Assembly: GCA_046484285.1 (NCBI GenBank)
Contig: JAWOBP010000068.1
Span: 1 to 49,472, forward strand
Source of the DNA: CAZHCG01 sp046484285
GTDB taxonomy: Bacteria; Myxococcota_A; Polyangia; JAAYKL01
Direction of reading: 5' to 3'
Length of the DNA stretch: 49,472 bases
Shown here: one piece after another, positions 33,288 to 41,278 of the stretch
Layout of the letters: every line of letters starts with the position of its first letter
How positions within the stretch are numbered: position 1 is the stretch's first letter
Made by a program: the position numbers and the translations under genes
Notes under the pieces: model-generated
Databases searched by the model: none
What the model saw: only the letters and a program-made list of their open reading frames with translations
What the model was told of the DNA's origin: nothing

Positions 33288-35375
33288 TCAACGCCTGCGC
33301 CGCTTTTTCTTCTCGTCGTCCTCGCTGAGCAGCACGTAGGCGGCGTCGACGGCCGGCATGGTCTCTTTTTCGCCCCCGCGGAGCTCCACGTCCCGCTTGC
33401 CCTTGACCGTGCCGTAGACGTCGACCTGCGATTGCAGGCCGGCCCGGGTCTCGCCGCGGAACGTGATGTACACGGCGCAGCGCGCTCCCGCGGGACAGCC
33501 CTCGCCGATGTAGAGCAGCATCGCGGTCACGCCTTTTTCGGTGCTCATGTTGACCACCCTGCCGCTCAACACGACCTTCTCGCCGGTGTGCAGGTCGGGA
33601 TCGCGGGCGATGGTCGGATAGTCCAGCTTGCGGTTCGCGTCCTTTGCCCATTCCTCGACCGCGCCGGCGAGGCTCTCCACCCGCGTCACTTTGATTCTAC
33701 GCTTGCGGGGTGCCTTTTCTGAAGCACGCGCCTCGATCTCGATCACGTGCTCGCCGAACTCGTCGAGCGGCACGCTGGTGCTGAAGCGGGTCGCGGTCAC
33801 GGCCGTGGGCTCGCCGTTGACCGTGACCCGGGCGCCCTCCTCGGTCGCTCCGGCGCAGGTGATCTCCTCCATCTCGACCACGGCGCCGTCGGTCGGCCTG
33901 TCGATCTGGAGCTTGGCCAGCGGAATCGTCACCACGTGCTGTCCCTGCTCGGTGGTTCCGTCCGGGCCGGTCAGCTGGAACGGGATCTTCTCGATCAGGC
34001 TGTCTCCCTCGGAGCTCTCTGCTCCCTCGAGACTGGACAACGGAACGCGCATCTCGAAGGAACCGTTGACCAGCTTGACCTTCTGTCCGTCCACGGCCAA
34101 CTCGTTGCCCGGGGCGACCTGGAAGGCGACCTCGAAGTACGGTTCGGCCAGGGTCAACCCGGACAGGTCGGTCGCGACGGTCTGGCGCAGCACGACCGGA
34201 AAGCTCAGCTTCTCCTTCGCCCCGCCGGGCTCGACGTAGGTCACCTGGACGGTGTTTTCTCCCAGCGAAAGCTCGCTCATCGGCAGGTCGAACCTGGCCT
34301 GTCCGGAGACGATCGGCACCTGCTTGCCCCTGACATGGACAGCTGCGTCGTTCGGGGCGCCGGGAATCGGCAGCACCACGGTCAGGTTCTCTCCGTCGGC
34401 GCTGGGAAAGACCTGCGGTCTGCCGCCGCCCGAGTCGGCGAAAAGCAGCAGGTAGATCAGCGCCGCCAGCCCGGCGGCGACGACGATCCCGCCGGCGATC
34501 ACCGCCACCATCACGCCGGAGCCCTTGCGAGCCGGAGCGGGCTCGTCTTCGTCCCAGTCGTCCGTCCCGCTCGGCTGGGGCGCGCGGCTCGGCGCCGGCT
34601 CGAGCGGCTCGGTCGCGGATCTCCTCTTGGCCTCCCGCCGGGAGAAATCCTCCTCGGAAGGCGCTTGCATGTCGTCCAGGGTCGGCGTCTCGTTGGGATC
34701 GGGCGAAGCCGGCGCGCTACCCCCGGAGGATTTCGGAGACGGCGCCGCTTCCGCGGAGACTTGCGCCGCCGCCGGCTGCTCGGCGGGTCGAGCTGATCCG
34801 CCGCCGGACTGCTTTGCATCCTCCCCGGTCACGGCGGGCATGCCCAGCACGGTCCGCTTGTCGCGAGCCGATCCGCCGCCGGTCGGTGCCTGCTGCGAGG
34901 GCTGCTGGCCGGTCGGCTTTGCGACCGGAGCGGGCTTTGCGACCGGAGAAGGCTTGGACTGCTGCTGCTGAGCGGCTGCGGCCGGGACGCCGAGCATCGT
35001 CTTGGCCGGGGCCTTTTTTTGCTGCGGGGCCGGCTGGGCCGCTCGCGCCGGCTGAGCGGGCTTGGCGGCGGGCGGTGCTTGCTGCTGCGCGCCCGCGGCC
35101 GGGATGCCGAGCATGGTCTTGGCCGGTGCCTTCTTGGGCTGCTGGGCCGCTTGCGCCGGTTGTGCCGGCTGGGCAGGCTTGGCGGCGGGCGGCGTTTGCT
35201 GCTGTGCGCCCGCGGCCGGGACGCCGAGCATCGTCTTGGCCGGAGCCTTCTTCTTTTCGGGTTCGCGGCGGTGTACCGGCTGTCCCTGATCACCCGCGAG
35301 AGGGCTGCCGCACGCCGAGCAGAACTGCTCGCCGTCCTTGTTCTGCGTCCCGCACATCTTGCAAGTCAACGGCAC
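33288..35375 (-). CDS. Zinc-ribbon membrane protein with repeated TMLGxP threonine motifs
   Basis: 695 residues from GTG 35375 (GGGAGG 9 bp upstream). Zinc ribbon C5-C8...C19-C22. A Pro/Ala/Gln/Lys-rich cytoplasmic region carries four related motifs: KTMLGVP (T48), KTMLGIP (T87), KTMLGVP (T127) and KRTVLGMP (T175), spaced 39-48 residues. A further acidic linker with ETPTLDD is followed by one membrane helix (about 288-312). The 380-residue exported part contains repeated beta domains (VVLPIPGAPNDAAVHVRG; INRPTDGAVV-like IDRPTDGAVVEMEEITCAG) of Ig or glucodextranase-B-like appearance. The next gene on the transcript is the Ser/Thr kinase. The threonine repeats look like phospho-acceptor or FHA-docking sites; this is inference. 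Confidence 0.75.
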   Translation of the reverse strand: MPLTCKMCGTQNKDGEQFCSACGSPLAGDQGQPVHRREPEKKKAPAKTMLGVPAAGAQQQTPPAAKPAQPAQPAQAAQQPKKAPAKTMLGIPAAGAQQQAPPAAKPAQPARAAQPAPQQKKAPAKTMLGVPAAAAQQQQSKPSPVAKPAPVAKPTGQQPSQQAPTGGGSARDKRTVLGMPAVTGEDAKQSGGGSARPAEQPAAAQVSAEAAPSPKSSGGSAPASPDPNETPTLDDMQAPSEEDFSRREAKRRSATEPLEPAPSRAPQPSGTDDWDEDEPAPARKGSGVMVAVIAGGIVVAAGLAALIYLLLFADSGGGRPQVFPSADGENLTVVLPIPGAPNDAAVHVRGKQVPIVSGQARFDLPMSELSLGENTVQVTYVEPGGAKEKLSFPVVLRQTVATDLSGLTLAEPYFEVAFQVAPGNELAVDGQKVKLVNGSFEMRVPLSSLEGAESSEGDSLIEKIPFQLTGPDGTTEQGQHVVTIPLAKLQIDRPTDGAVVEMEEITCAGATEEGARVTVNGEPTAVTATRFSTSVPLDEFGEHVIEIEARASEKAPRKRRIKVTRVESLAGAVEEWAKDANRKLDYPTIARDPDLHTGEKVVLSGRVVNMSTEKGVTAMLLYIGEGCPAGARCAVYITFRGETRAGLQSQVDVYGTVKGKRDVELRGGEKETMPAVDAAYVLLSEDDEKKKRRRR

Positions 35376-35550
35376 TTCGGATGACCTCCCTGGGCGAACG
35401 CGCCGTCCGGACGACCCGCGATTCGAAAGCGCGCCCCGGAACGGTTCGCATGTTGCAAGTCGCCGAATACCTTATCCCAATCGGCGACGAAACCCAAACA
35501 CCAGCCGTAGGGAGCTGCGGGACGGACGGCGGTCCGGACGGGTGAAGGGA
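35376..35550. promoter_or_regulatory. Upstream region of the kinase operon with an 8-bp inverted repeat
   Basis: GTCGCCGA (35459-35466) and TCGGCGAC (35481-35488) form a perfect inverted repeat around a 14-bp A/T-richer centre that contains CTTATCCC. It is about 85 bp upstream of the GTG at 35375. There is no T-run, so a terminator is unlikely; it may be an operator or an mRNA hairpin. I see no convincing -35/-10 pair. Confidence 0.4.
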
Positions 35551-36555
35551 TCAGCTCGGGCCGGCCAGCAGGGTTCGGTAGCGGCCGCGGTGGCCCGAGA
35601 TCTCCACCAGGTGCGCCATCCCAACCGAGCGTCCTCCGCCGACCAGGGTCAGCGGCAGCGAGTCGGCCGCGCCGGCCTGCACGAACAACGACTCGTGCCA
35701 GACGCCGGGCGCGCGGTGCGTCTCCCCGTCGGCCGCCGTGGCCTGGCCCCCGGCCTCGTAGACGTGACCGAACAGCCCGAAGCGGATCCCGGCCTTTTCC
35801 ATCGCCGCGGCCAGCTCGGGATCTCCGATGTTGACCGAGCCGCGCCCGCGATCCACGGCGCGCTGTCCCTTTCCGCGCGGCGGAGAGGCGGAGAGCAGCA
35901 GGTTGACCCTTCCGTCGTCGGCCAGCGCCGCCAGCTTCTCCAGGTCCTGCGGCTCGTAGGAGCAGCCGCGCCCGCGAGCTTCGAGGTAGAACGGCTCGTG
36001 GTAGCCCGGCAGGCTCAGCAGCGTGACCCGGCCGAGCCGCACCCTGCGCACCTTGGTCATGTCGACGATCTGCGGGTGCTCGCCGTGCAGCTTCGAGATC
36101 ACCGAGCGAAAGACGTCGTAGCTCTCCTGGGCGCCGGGGCTGACCAGCACCGGCACGGGAGCCGCGGCCAGCGCCTCGATCACCTCCCGCACGTTCTTTT
36201 CGGCGAGGCCCACCCCGCCGGCGACCGCGATCAGCTGCGCGCCGGCCGCCTTGAACTTGTCGAGAAACAGCTCGATGTTCTCGTGCGTGGTCGCGCGAAC
36301 CTCGCCGATGCCCGCCAGCAGGCCGATCACGACCACGCCCCGCTCCAGCCCGCGGATCTCCAGGTCGTGCCCGTCGCGCCTGAGCTCCAGGGGGGGGATC
36401 CACTGCGTCTCCCGCTGGCCGTCGTCGATCGGCGCGGCGCAGCGGAGGAAAGGCTCGCCGTTACGCTCTCCCGACGAGGGCTCCCCGGAGCCGCAGGCGC
36501 CGAGCGACGCGGCGAGCGCGGCCAGAGAAACGATCATGGCCTTGGTAAAACGCAT
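35551..36555 (-). CDS. Lipoprotein with degenerate metallophosphatase-like domain
   Basis: 334 residues from ATG 36555. The frame is open to 36666, but only ATG 36555 gives a signal peptide, with lipobox LGAC (Cys 21). The mature protein follows the order of calcineurin-like phosphatases: a strand-turn GVVVIGLLAGIG, alternating helix and strand QLIAVAGGVG, LVSPGAQES where GNHE would be, LLLSASPPRGKG where HxPP is usual, and FGHVYEAGG where GHTH is usual. Most metal ligands (Asp-x-His, Asp, Asn-His) are replaced, so enzyme activity is doubtful. Probably a binding or structural derivative at the inner or outer membrane. Identification rests on motif order only. Confidence 0.55.
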   Translation of the reverse strand: MRFTKAMIVSLAALAASLGACGSGEPSSGERNGEPFLRCAAPIDDGQRETQWIPPLELRRDGHDLEIRGLERGVVVIGLLAGIGEVRATTHENIELFLDKFKAAGAQLIAVAGGVGLAEKNVREVIEALAAAPVPVLVSPGAQESYDVFRSVISKLHGEHPQIVDMTKVRRVRLGRVTLLSLPGYHEPFYLEARGRGCSYEPQDLEKLAALADDGRVNLLLSASPPRGKGQRAVDRGRGSVNIGDPELAAAMEKAGIRFGLFGHVYEAGGQATAADGETHRAPGVWHESLFVQAGAADSLPLTLVGGGRSVGMAHLVEISGHRGRYRTLLAGPS

Positions 36556-36693
36556 CCAAGAGAGTCTACGCCCGGACGATCGGGGTGTAAACCGCCGCCC
36601 TCCGGATCCTCGGCCCAAGACGATTTTTCGACAGCGCGGATTGCTCGACACCCGGCCTCGATCCATCCGATCCCTGCATCGAGCAGCGGCAGA

Positions 36694-36765
36694 AGTGTCT
36701 CATTCGTTTTGTGTCCGGGAGGTCATATTGAGATGCATCGAAACACTGCGGTACAGTGTCTCAAT
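36694..36765 (+). promoter_or_regulatory. Candidate upstream activator sites for an enhancer-binding protein
   Basis: AGTGTCTCA occurs at 36694-36702 and 36755-36763, 61 bp apart (about six helical turns). The inverse TTGAGA is at 36728-36733. ATTGAG (36727-36732) pairs with CTCAAT (36760-36765) and encloses the perfect hairpin ACACTG-CGGTA-CAGTGT (36743-36759). The sites lie about 80-150 bp upstream of the sigma54 promoter, the usual distance for activator binding. Confidence 0.45.
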
Positions 36766-36843
36766 AGAACAAAAAGAACAAATTATGACCTAAGGCTATG
36801 ACAATCAAGCACTATTTTAGCAAGTGAATATATAATAAGAAGT

Positions 36844-36859
36844 AGGCACTCGCTTTGCA
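36844..36859 (+). promoter_or_regulatory. Sigma54 (RpoN) promoter of the ECF sigma gene
   Basis: AGGCAC (36844-36849), five bases, then TTGCA (36855-36859). GG 36845-36846 and GC 36857-36858 are separated by exactly 10 bp, the invariant spacing of -24/-12 promoters; 10 of 11 specified consensus positions match (TGGCAC-N5-TTGCA). Predicted start near 36870 gives a 24-nt leader before ATG 36894. Confidence 0.7.
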
Positions 36860-36893
36860 TAATGGTTCGGCCGACAAGCGAGGTTTTGCCAAG

Positions 36894-37565
36894 ATGAGAA
36901 AAGCAGAAATAGGAAAGAAAGCCGGCCAAAGGGTCCTGCGCGAGGCGCTGGCGGCCGGGGAACGAGGGGTGTACGATGCTTTCGCGAACGAGCACCGAGC
37001 CGGGATGATCAGGATCGCGAGCCGCTTTCTCGAGGACCGCGAGGTGGCCGAGGAGGTGGTGCAGGACACGCTCGAGGCGGTCTGCAGAGAGGTTGATAGA
37101 TTCAGGGGCGATGCGTCTTTCAAGACGTGGGTCTACAGCATTCTGGCGAACCGCGCGCGCAGCGTGCGCAGACGCGAGAAGCGCAGCGTGGCGTTCAGCG
37201 CCCTGGAAGGCGATCGCAAAAAGGAGAGCGGCGGGTCGTTCGAGGATCGCCACGGAGCCGCGGCCGAGCACGGCTCGGGGCTGCACGGCGCGCACCCGGT
37301 CGATCCCCAGACCGCCGCGATCAACAGACAGAGGCTCAGAATCCTGGACGAGGGGCTGCGCCTGCTGCCCGACCGGCAGCGAGAGATAGTGGTGCTGCGA
37401 GACGTAGAGGGGCGGGGCGGCAAGGAGGTGGCCGAGCTGCTCGACATCTCGGTCGGCAATCAGCGAGTGCTGCTGCACCGCAGCCGTCTCGCGCTGCGCT
37501 CGGGAATCGAGCTGAAGGAAAAAGAGGAAAAATCCGGCTTTGCGGGAGGGAAGGTCCTGAACTGA
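36894..37565 (+). CDS. ECF-type RNA polymerase sigma factor under predicted sigma54 control
   Basis: 223 residues from ATG 36894 (GCGAGG 9-14 bp upstream; the TTG at 36855 would overlap the -12 element and is excluded). Region 2: YDAFANEHRAGMIRIASRFLEDREVAEEVVQDTLEAV, then FKTWVYSILANRARSVRRREKR. Region 4: LRLLPDRQREIVVLRDVEGRGGKEVAELLDISVGNQRVLLHRSRLALR. A Gly/His/Asp-rich linker of 35 residues separates them. No zinc-finger anti-sigma gene follows; instead there is a 60-codon acidic ORF. The upstream sigma54 promoter implies that a PAS-AAA+ activator switches on this second sigma factor. Confidence 0.9.
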   Translation: MRKAEIGKKAGQRVLREALAAGERGVYDAFANEHRAGMIRIASRFLEDREVAEEVVQDTLEAVCREVDRFRGDASFKTWVYSILANRARSVRRREKRSVAFSALEGDRKKESGGSFEDRHGAAAEHGSGLHGAHPVDPQTAAINRQRLRILDEGLRLLPDRQREIVVLRDVEGRGGKEVAELLDISVGNQRVLLHRSRLALRSGIELKEKEEKSGFAGGKVLN

Positions 37566-37585
37566 AATCGCACGACCAGAACCTG

Positions 37586-37768
37586 ATGCGGACGATCCAG
37601 CTCACCCGCGAGATGATCGAGCTGGCGGACGCTGGCGATCGGGATCGCCGGGACGACGACTGCGGAATTCTCTACAGCGTCGTCAGAGACGCCGCCTACA
37701 GGATCCGCGAGCTGGCCGAGAAGGAGTGCGAGGCGCACAAGGCGTCGGCCGAATGGAGCGAGGACTGA
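37586..37768 (+). CDS. Small acidic protein downstream of the ECF sigma gene
   Basis: 60 residues from ATG 37586 (MRTIQLTREMIELADAG...). It has no ribosome-binding site of its own. A CTG at 37562 in the same frame overlaps the sigma stop and has GGGAGGGAAGG 7 bp upstream, so the true start may be there (68 residues). The sequence is helical, charged, with one Cys in DDDCGILY and a second in KECEAHK. Not recognised. Coupling to the sigma gene suggests an anti-sigma or accessory role. Confidence 0.5.
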   Translation: MRTIQLTREMIELADAGDRDRRDDDCGILYSVVRDAAYRIRELAEKECEAHKASAEWSED

Positions 37769-37791
37769 GCGAGCGTCTTCGTCCGCGAGGC

Positions 37792-39210
37792 TCAGACGCG
37801 ATTGGCGTTCAAGAAGCGGTAGAGGGTCGCGCGCCCCACTCCGAGCAGCTCGGCCGCGCGCTTCTTGTTGTCGCCGGTAGCGGCCAGGGCGTCTCTCACA
37901 CCGGCGACCGTCAGCCTCGCTCTGCCGTGCCGCCGTCGCTCGGCGGCTTCGGTCGGGTCACCGAGCGCGCCCGCCCGCGCCAGGCCCGCTCGCAGGTCGG
38001 CCGAGAGGTGGGGCACGTCGATCGTCCCGCCCCTGGACTTGATCAGGGCGTACTGCACGGCGCTCCTCAGCTCGCGGACGTTGCCCGGCCAGCCGTGGTC
38101 GACCAGGGCGGACAGCGCGTCTTTGGTGATCCCCTCGCAGCGCTGCCCCTCGCGGGCGGCCCGCTCGATGAAGTGCTCGACGAGCAGCGGGATGTCGTTT
38201 CTCCGCTCGCGCAGGGGCGGCAGCTCGATCGGCATCACGTTGAGGCGATAGAACAGGTCGTCGCGAAAGCGACCGCCCTCGACCTCGCTCTTCAGCTCGC
38301 GGTTGGACGCGCTGACGAGGCGGACGTCAACCGAGACGGTGCGCTCGCCCCCGACGCGCTCGAAACAGCCCTGCTCCAGCACTCTGAGCAGCTTGGCCTG
38401 CAGCTCGAACGGCAGGTCGGCGATCTCGTCCAGGAAGAGGGTTCCGCCGTCGGCGAGCTCGAACCTTCCCTTCTTGTCGCGCAGCGCGCCGGTGAATGCA
38501 CCGCGGACGTGACCGAACAGCTCGCTCTCGAGCAGCCCGGGAGGCAGCGCGGAGCAGTTGACCGCGACGAACGGCTGCCGGGCGCGGCCCCCTTCCGAAT
38601 GGATCGCCCGGGCCACGAGCTCCTTGCCGGTCCCGCTCTCGCCCTGGATCAGGACGGGCACGGACAGATCGGCCAGATCGCGGATCAGCTCGAACGTCTC
38701 GAGCATCACGGGATCGCGGCCGATCATCCCCGCGAAGCAGTGTCGGGGTCGCATCTCGTCCGTGATGTCCTGGACCGTGCCCAGCGAGCGCCGCGGCTTT
38801 CCCGCCGAGTCGTACTCGGTCTTGCAGCGCTCGCGGACGTACTTGACCTTTCCATCGCGCAGCAGCAGCCGGTGGACGATGTCGTAGCCCGTCCGATCGC
38901 GCACCGATTCCGTGTAGGCCTTGTCGACGAACTGGCGGTCCTGGGGATGGACCATCTCGAGAAAGGCGTCGTAGGTGGCGCTGAACTCGTGGACCGAGAG
39001 ATCGAAGATACGGTAGATCTCGTCAGACCAGTAGAGAGTGTCGCTGACCAGGTCGAGCTCCCAGTGGCCGAGCAGGGCCAGTTCCTCGGCCTCGAGCAGA
39101 GTCGAGGCCCGCCTTTGCAGATCGTCACGCGCCGAGCGCAGCCGATCAATCTCGCATTCGAACTCGCGAATTCGCGCCTGCAGCTCTTCGTAGGTCGGCT
39201 TGCCGTTCAT
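37792..39210 (-). CDS. PAS-containing sigma54 enhancer-binding protein
   Basis: 472 residues. N-terminal coiled coil (1-42), a PAS domain (about 45-150: GHWELDLVSDTLYWSDEIYRIFDL, HPQDRQFV, VKYVRERCKTEYDSAGKP, GTVQDIT), an AAA+ domain (about 160-395: GESGTGKE, GAFTGA, LFLDEIADLP) and a Fis-type HTH (DNKKRAAELLGVGRATLYRFL). No receiver domain, so it senses a signal directly through PAS rather than by phosphorylation. It converges with the ECF sigma gene and its small partner, whose sigma54 promoter carries repeated upstream sites; it is the obvious candidate activator. Confidence 0.93.
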   Translation of the reverse strand: MNGKPTYEELQARIREFECEIDRLRSARDDLQRRASTLLEAEELALLGHWELDLVSDTLYWSDEIYRIFDLSVHEFSATYDAFLEMVHPQDRQFVDKAYTESVRDRTGYDIVHRLLLRDGKVKYVRERCKTEYDSAGKPRRSLGTVQDITDEMRPRHCFAGMIGRDPVMLETFELIRDLADLSVPVLIQGESGTGKELVARAIHSEGGRARQPFVAVNCSALPPGLLESELFGHVRGAFTGALRDKKGRFELADGGTLFLDEIADLPFELQAKLLRVLEQGCFERVGGERTVSVDVRLVSASNRELKSEVEGGRFRDDLFYRLNVMPIELPPLRERRNDIPLLVEHFIERAAREGQRCEGITKDALSALVDHGWPGNVRELRSAVQYALIKSRGGTIDVPHLSADLRAGLARAGALGDPTEAAERRRHGRARLTVAGVRDALAATGDNKKRAAELLGVGRATLYRFLNANRV

Positions 39211-39276
39211 CCCCGCCCCTCGATGGAGCTGTTATCACATTCATCAATCGGTTTGTACTTCTTTTGATCCGTTCAC

Positions 39277-39295
39277 CCCCTGAGCGGATCAGGGG
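39277..39295. repeat. Perfect 7-bp inverted repeat, possible REP-like element
   Basis: CCCCTGA-GCGGA-TCAGGGG. The left arm and loop belong to the 16-mer ACCCCCTGAGCGGATC (39275-39290), found again with one mismatch at 49286-49301 beside the RAYT gene. It lies in the 161-bp gap between the PAS regulator and the TPR-like gene. Confidence 0.4.
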
Positions 39296-39371
39296 ATCAG
39301 GGAGCGGGCCGCCGACGACGAGACGTCGCAGCGCTTGATGCGGCGGCCGTGGGGTGATTACACTCCCGCCG

Positions 39372-40187
39372 ATGCGCCTCTACCCCTCCAAGGAGCAGAT
39401 CAAGCAGTCGTGGGAGAAGTACGGCCTGATCGTAGTGGGCAACATCATCTTCTTCACGCTCCTCTACTTCATCTCCTACCGCCCCCACAACGCCGAGAAC
39501 AGGGCCGCCGAGTTCCTCTCGCTGGCCCAGCAGGCCGAGACCGAGGGGCGCCACGACGCGGCGCTGGTGGTCTACCGCAAGATCGGCCACGACTACGACG
39601 GCACCGAGGCCGCCGACTTCGCCGCGGAGCGCATCCCGCTGGTCGAGAAGAAGCTGGCCAGGCCGCCCAGGAAGGAGCCGGAGCAGATCGAGCCGGTGCT
39701 CGATCTCGACGAGATGCTGGACCGCGAGCCGTCGGTCTACGTCGCCACCTATCTGGCCGAGCACTACCGCGACGACCCGGCCAACCAGGACAAGATCCTG
39801 CGCGCGATCGAGAGCTACCTGCACATCGCCAACACCTCCCAGGGAATCGGCCTGCGCGAGCTGGCCGGCGAGAAGGAGTTCCAGTCGGAACTCTTCCAGC
39901 GAAAGCTGTTCACCGTGCAGCCGCGCTGCCGGATGCGAGCCGACTGGCTGTGGGACGACTTCTCGGTGAAGAACACCAACTTCTTTGCCTGGCACAACGT
40001 CAACGTCGAGCTGACCGTGCGCCAGGGCGACGAGAAGGAGACCGCGCGAAAGCGGGTGAAAGAGCTCGAGGCGGGCCAGTCGATCGAAATGCTGGAGATG
40101 TGGATCGACAGCGGCGGGGGCGTGGTCACCTGCGAGGGGAAGATCACCGCAGCCGAGGGAACCGCCACCTGGTCGGAGCAGATCTGA
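39372..40187 (+). CDS. Membrane-anchored TPR-like protein
   Basis: 271 residues from ATG 39372 (GTG 39354 in frame is an alternative; neither has a clear ribosome-binding site). One hydrophobic segment at about 19-37 (LIVVGNIIFFTLLYFISY) acts as anchor. Residues 45-75 (AEFLSLAQQAETEGRHDAALVVYRKIGHDYDGTEAADFAAERI) form a TPR hairpin pair. The C-terminal 120 residues are a beta-rich domain (RMRADWLWDDFSVKNTNFFAWHNVNVELTVRQG). Function unknown. Its stop is 7 bp from that of the convergent lipoprotein gene. Confidence 0.65.
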   Translation: MRLYPSKEQIKQSWEKYGLIVVGNIIFFTLLYFISYRPHNAENRAAEFLSLAQQAETEGRHDAALVVYRKIGHDYDGTEAADFAAERIPLVEKKLARPPRKEPEQIEPVLDLDEMLDREPSVYVATYLAEHYRDDPANQDKILRAIESYLHIANTSQGIGLRELAGEKEFQSELFQRKLFTVQPRCRMRADWLWDDFSVKNTNFFAWHNVNVELTVRQGDEKETARKRVKELEAGQSIEMLEMWIDSGGGVVTCEGKITAAEGTATWSEQI

Positions 40188-40194
40188 GGAACTT

Positions 40195-41190
40195 TCACTC
40201 GGCGCTGACGCGGTAGGCGCGCCAGCTGACTCCTCCGCGTATGTCGTGCGCCACGACCCACAGGTCGAATTCGCCGCCCTCGCGCGGGGGCAGCCACTCG
40301 ACCTCGAACGGATCGGACGGCTCGCCGTTGTTGCCCGAGCGGTTTTGGGTGAAGCTTCCGCCGCTGACGAACCAGGAGACGTAGTTGCGCTCGTCGGCGA
40401 CCTCTGTCTGGCCGAAGACCTCCTTTTCGTACTGCTGGAAGCTGTCTTCGGTGAGGTAGACTTGGAGCAGCACACCCTCGCGGCAGCCGTCCGAGCCGGT
40501 GCAGGCGTAGTCGGAGCCGCCGCCTTCCTCCACCGGACCGGCGCCCTTGTCGAAGTAGAGGGCCCCAATCCGCGGATTGAGATTGCGGTTGGGATCGCCC
40601 GGCTCCAGCGCGGACATGTCGAACGTCTTGAACGCGACCAGGCCTTCCTCGGCACCGGCCTGCTGGCAAAGCTCTGTGATCGCCGCGGGATCCTCGAGGT
40701 CGATCGACCCGAAGCCCTCCAGCAGCGCGTCGGTCAGCTCGCCGGCCAGCTCCTGGCCGCCGCCGGCGCAGATCAGCACGATCGCGGTCGCCGGCAGCGA
40801 GCCTTCCTCGGGCGGGATGACCTCGCCCGCATCCGGCGGGATGCCCAGCGAGCCGAGATCGACCACGCCGTCCTCGCCGGCGGCCGAAGGCGCAAGCGGC
40901 CAGAACAGCTCGGGCTCCTCGATCTCCGAGGCGGACGGCGTCACCAGCCCGGAGACCGCCACGCCGCCGGCCACGATCGGCCGGCCGTCTCCCGCCGGAT
41001 CGGCGGTTAGCACGCGCAGCCCGACCGCCTCGCCCGGCGATGCTTCGGGGGGATCGGTCTGCACGGCCAGCACGCGCAGCTTGCTGACCTGGCTGACCTG
41101 CTCCAGATCCTGCTGGCAGGCGACCGCCGCCAAGGCGAGCAGCGCCGCGACGGCCGAGGCCGCCAGCGATATCCGAGCTCCAGAGCGCAT
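40195..41190 (-). CDS. Lipoprotein of unknown function
   Basis: 331 residues from ATG 41190, with AAAGGA 9 bp upstream; the frame is open to 41259. Signal peptide with lipobox AVAC (Cys 25). The mature part opens with KLRVLAVQTDPPEASPGEAVGLRVL, a wording seen in Ig/cadherin-like surface proteins, followed by an acidic, Gly/Pro-rich region. It ends with a WLPPREGGEFDLWVVAHDIRGGVSWRAYRV segment typical of extracellular beta domains. Four central Cys residues (LIC, ELC, YACTGSDGC) may form disulphides. Not recognised. 88 bp separate it from the preceding gene. Confidence 0.7.
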   Translation of the reverse strand: MRSGARISLAASAVAALLALAAVACQQDLEQVSQVSKLRVLAVQTDPPEASPGEAVGLRVLTADPAGDGRPIVAGGVAVSGLVTPSASEIEEPELFWPLAPSAAGEDGVVDLGSLGIPPDAGEVIPPEEGSLPATAIVLICAGGGQELAGELTDALLEGFGSIDLEDPAAITELCQQAGAEEGLVAFKTFDMSALEPGDPNRNLNPRIGALYFDKGAGPVEEGGGSDYACTGSDGCREGVLLQVYLTEDSFQQYEKEVFGQTEVADERNYVSWFVSGGSFTQNRSGNNGEPSDPFEVEWLPPREGGEFDLWVVAHDIRGGVSWRAYRVSAE

Positions 41191-41278
41191 CGGTCGAGAT
41201 CCTTTCACCGCAGAGATTACCACGCCTGCCCGGCCGACGCACACAAGATCCAAGGCCAATCCTGTTTCTCCCGGCCGG

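Larger units (their letters stand above)
36556..36893. other. Regulatory intergenic region, AT-rich in its right half (338 bp)
   Basis: No gene is seen. The right half (36690-36893) is markedly AT-richer than its surroundings and holds repeated TGTCTCA elements, a two-part inverted repeat and a sigma54 promoter, described separately. Confidence 0.6.
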
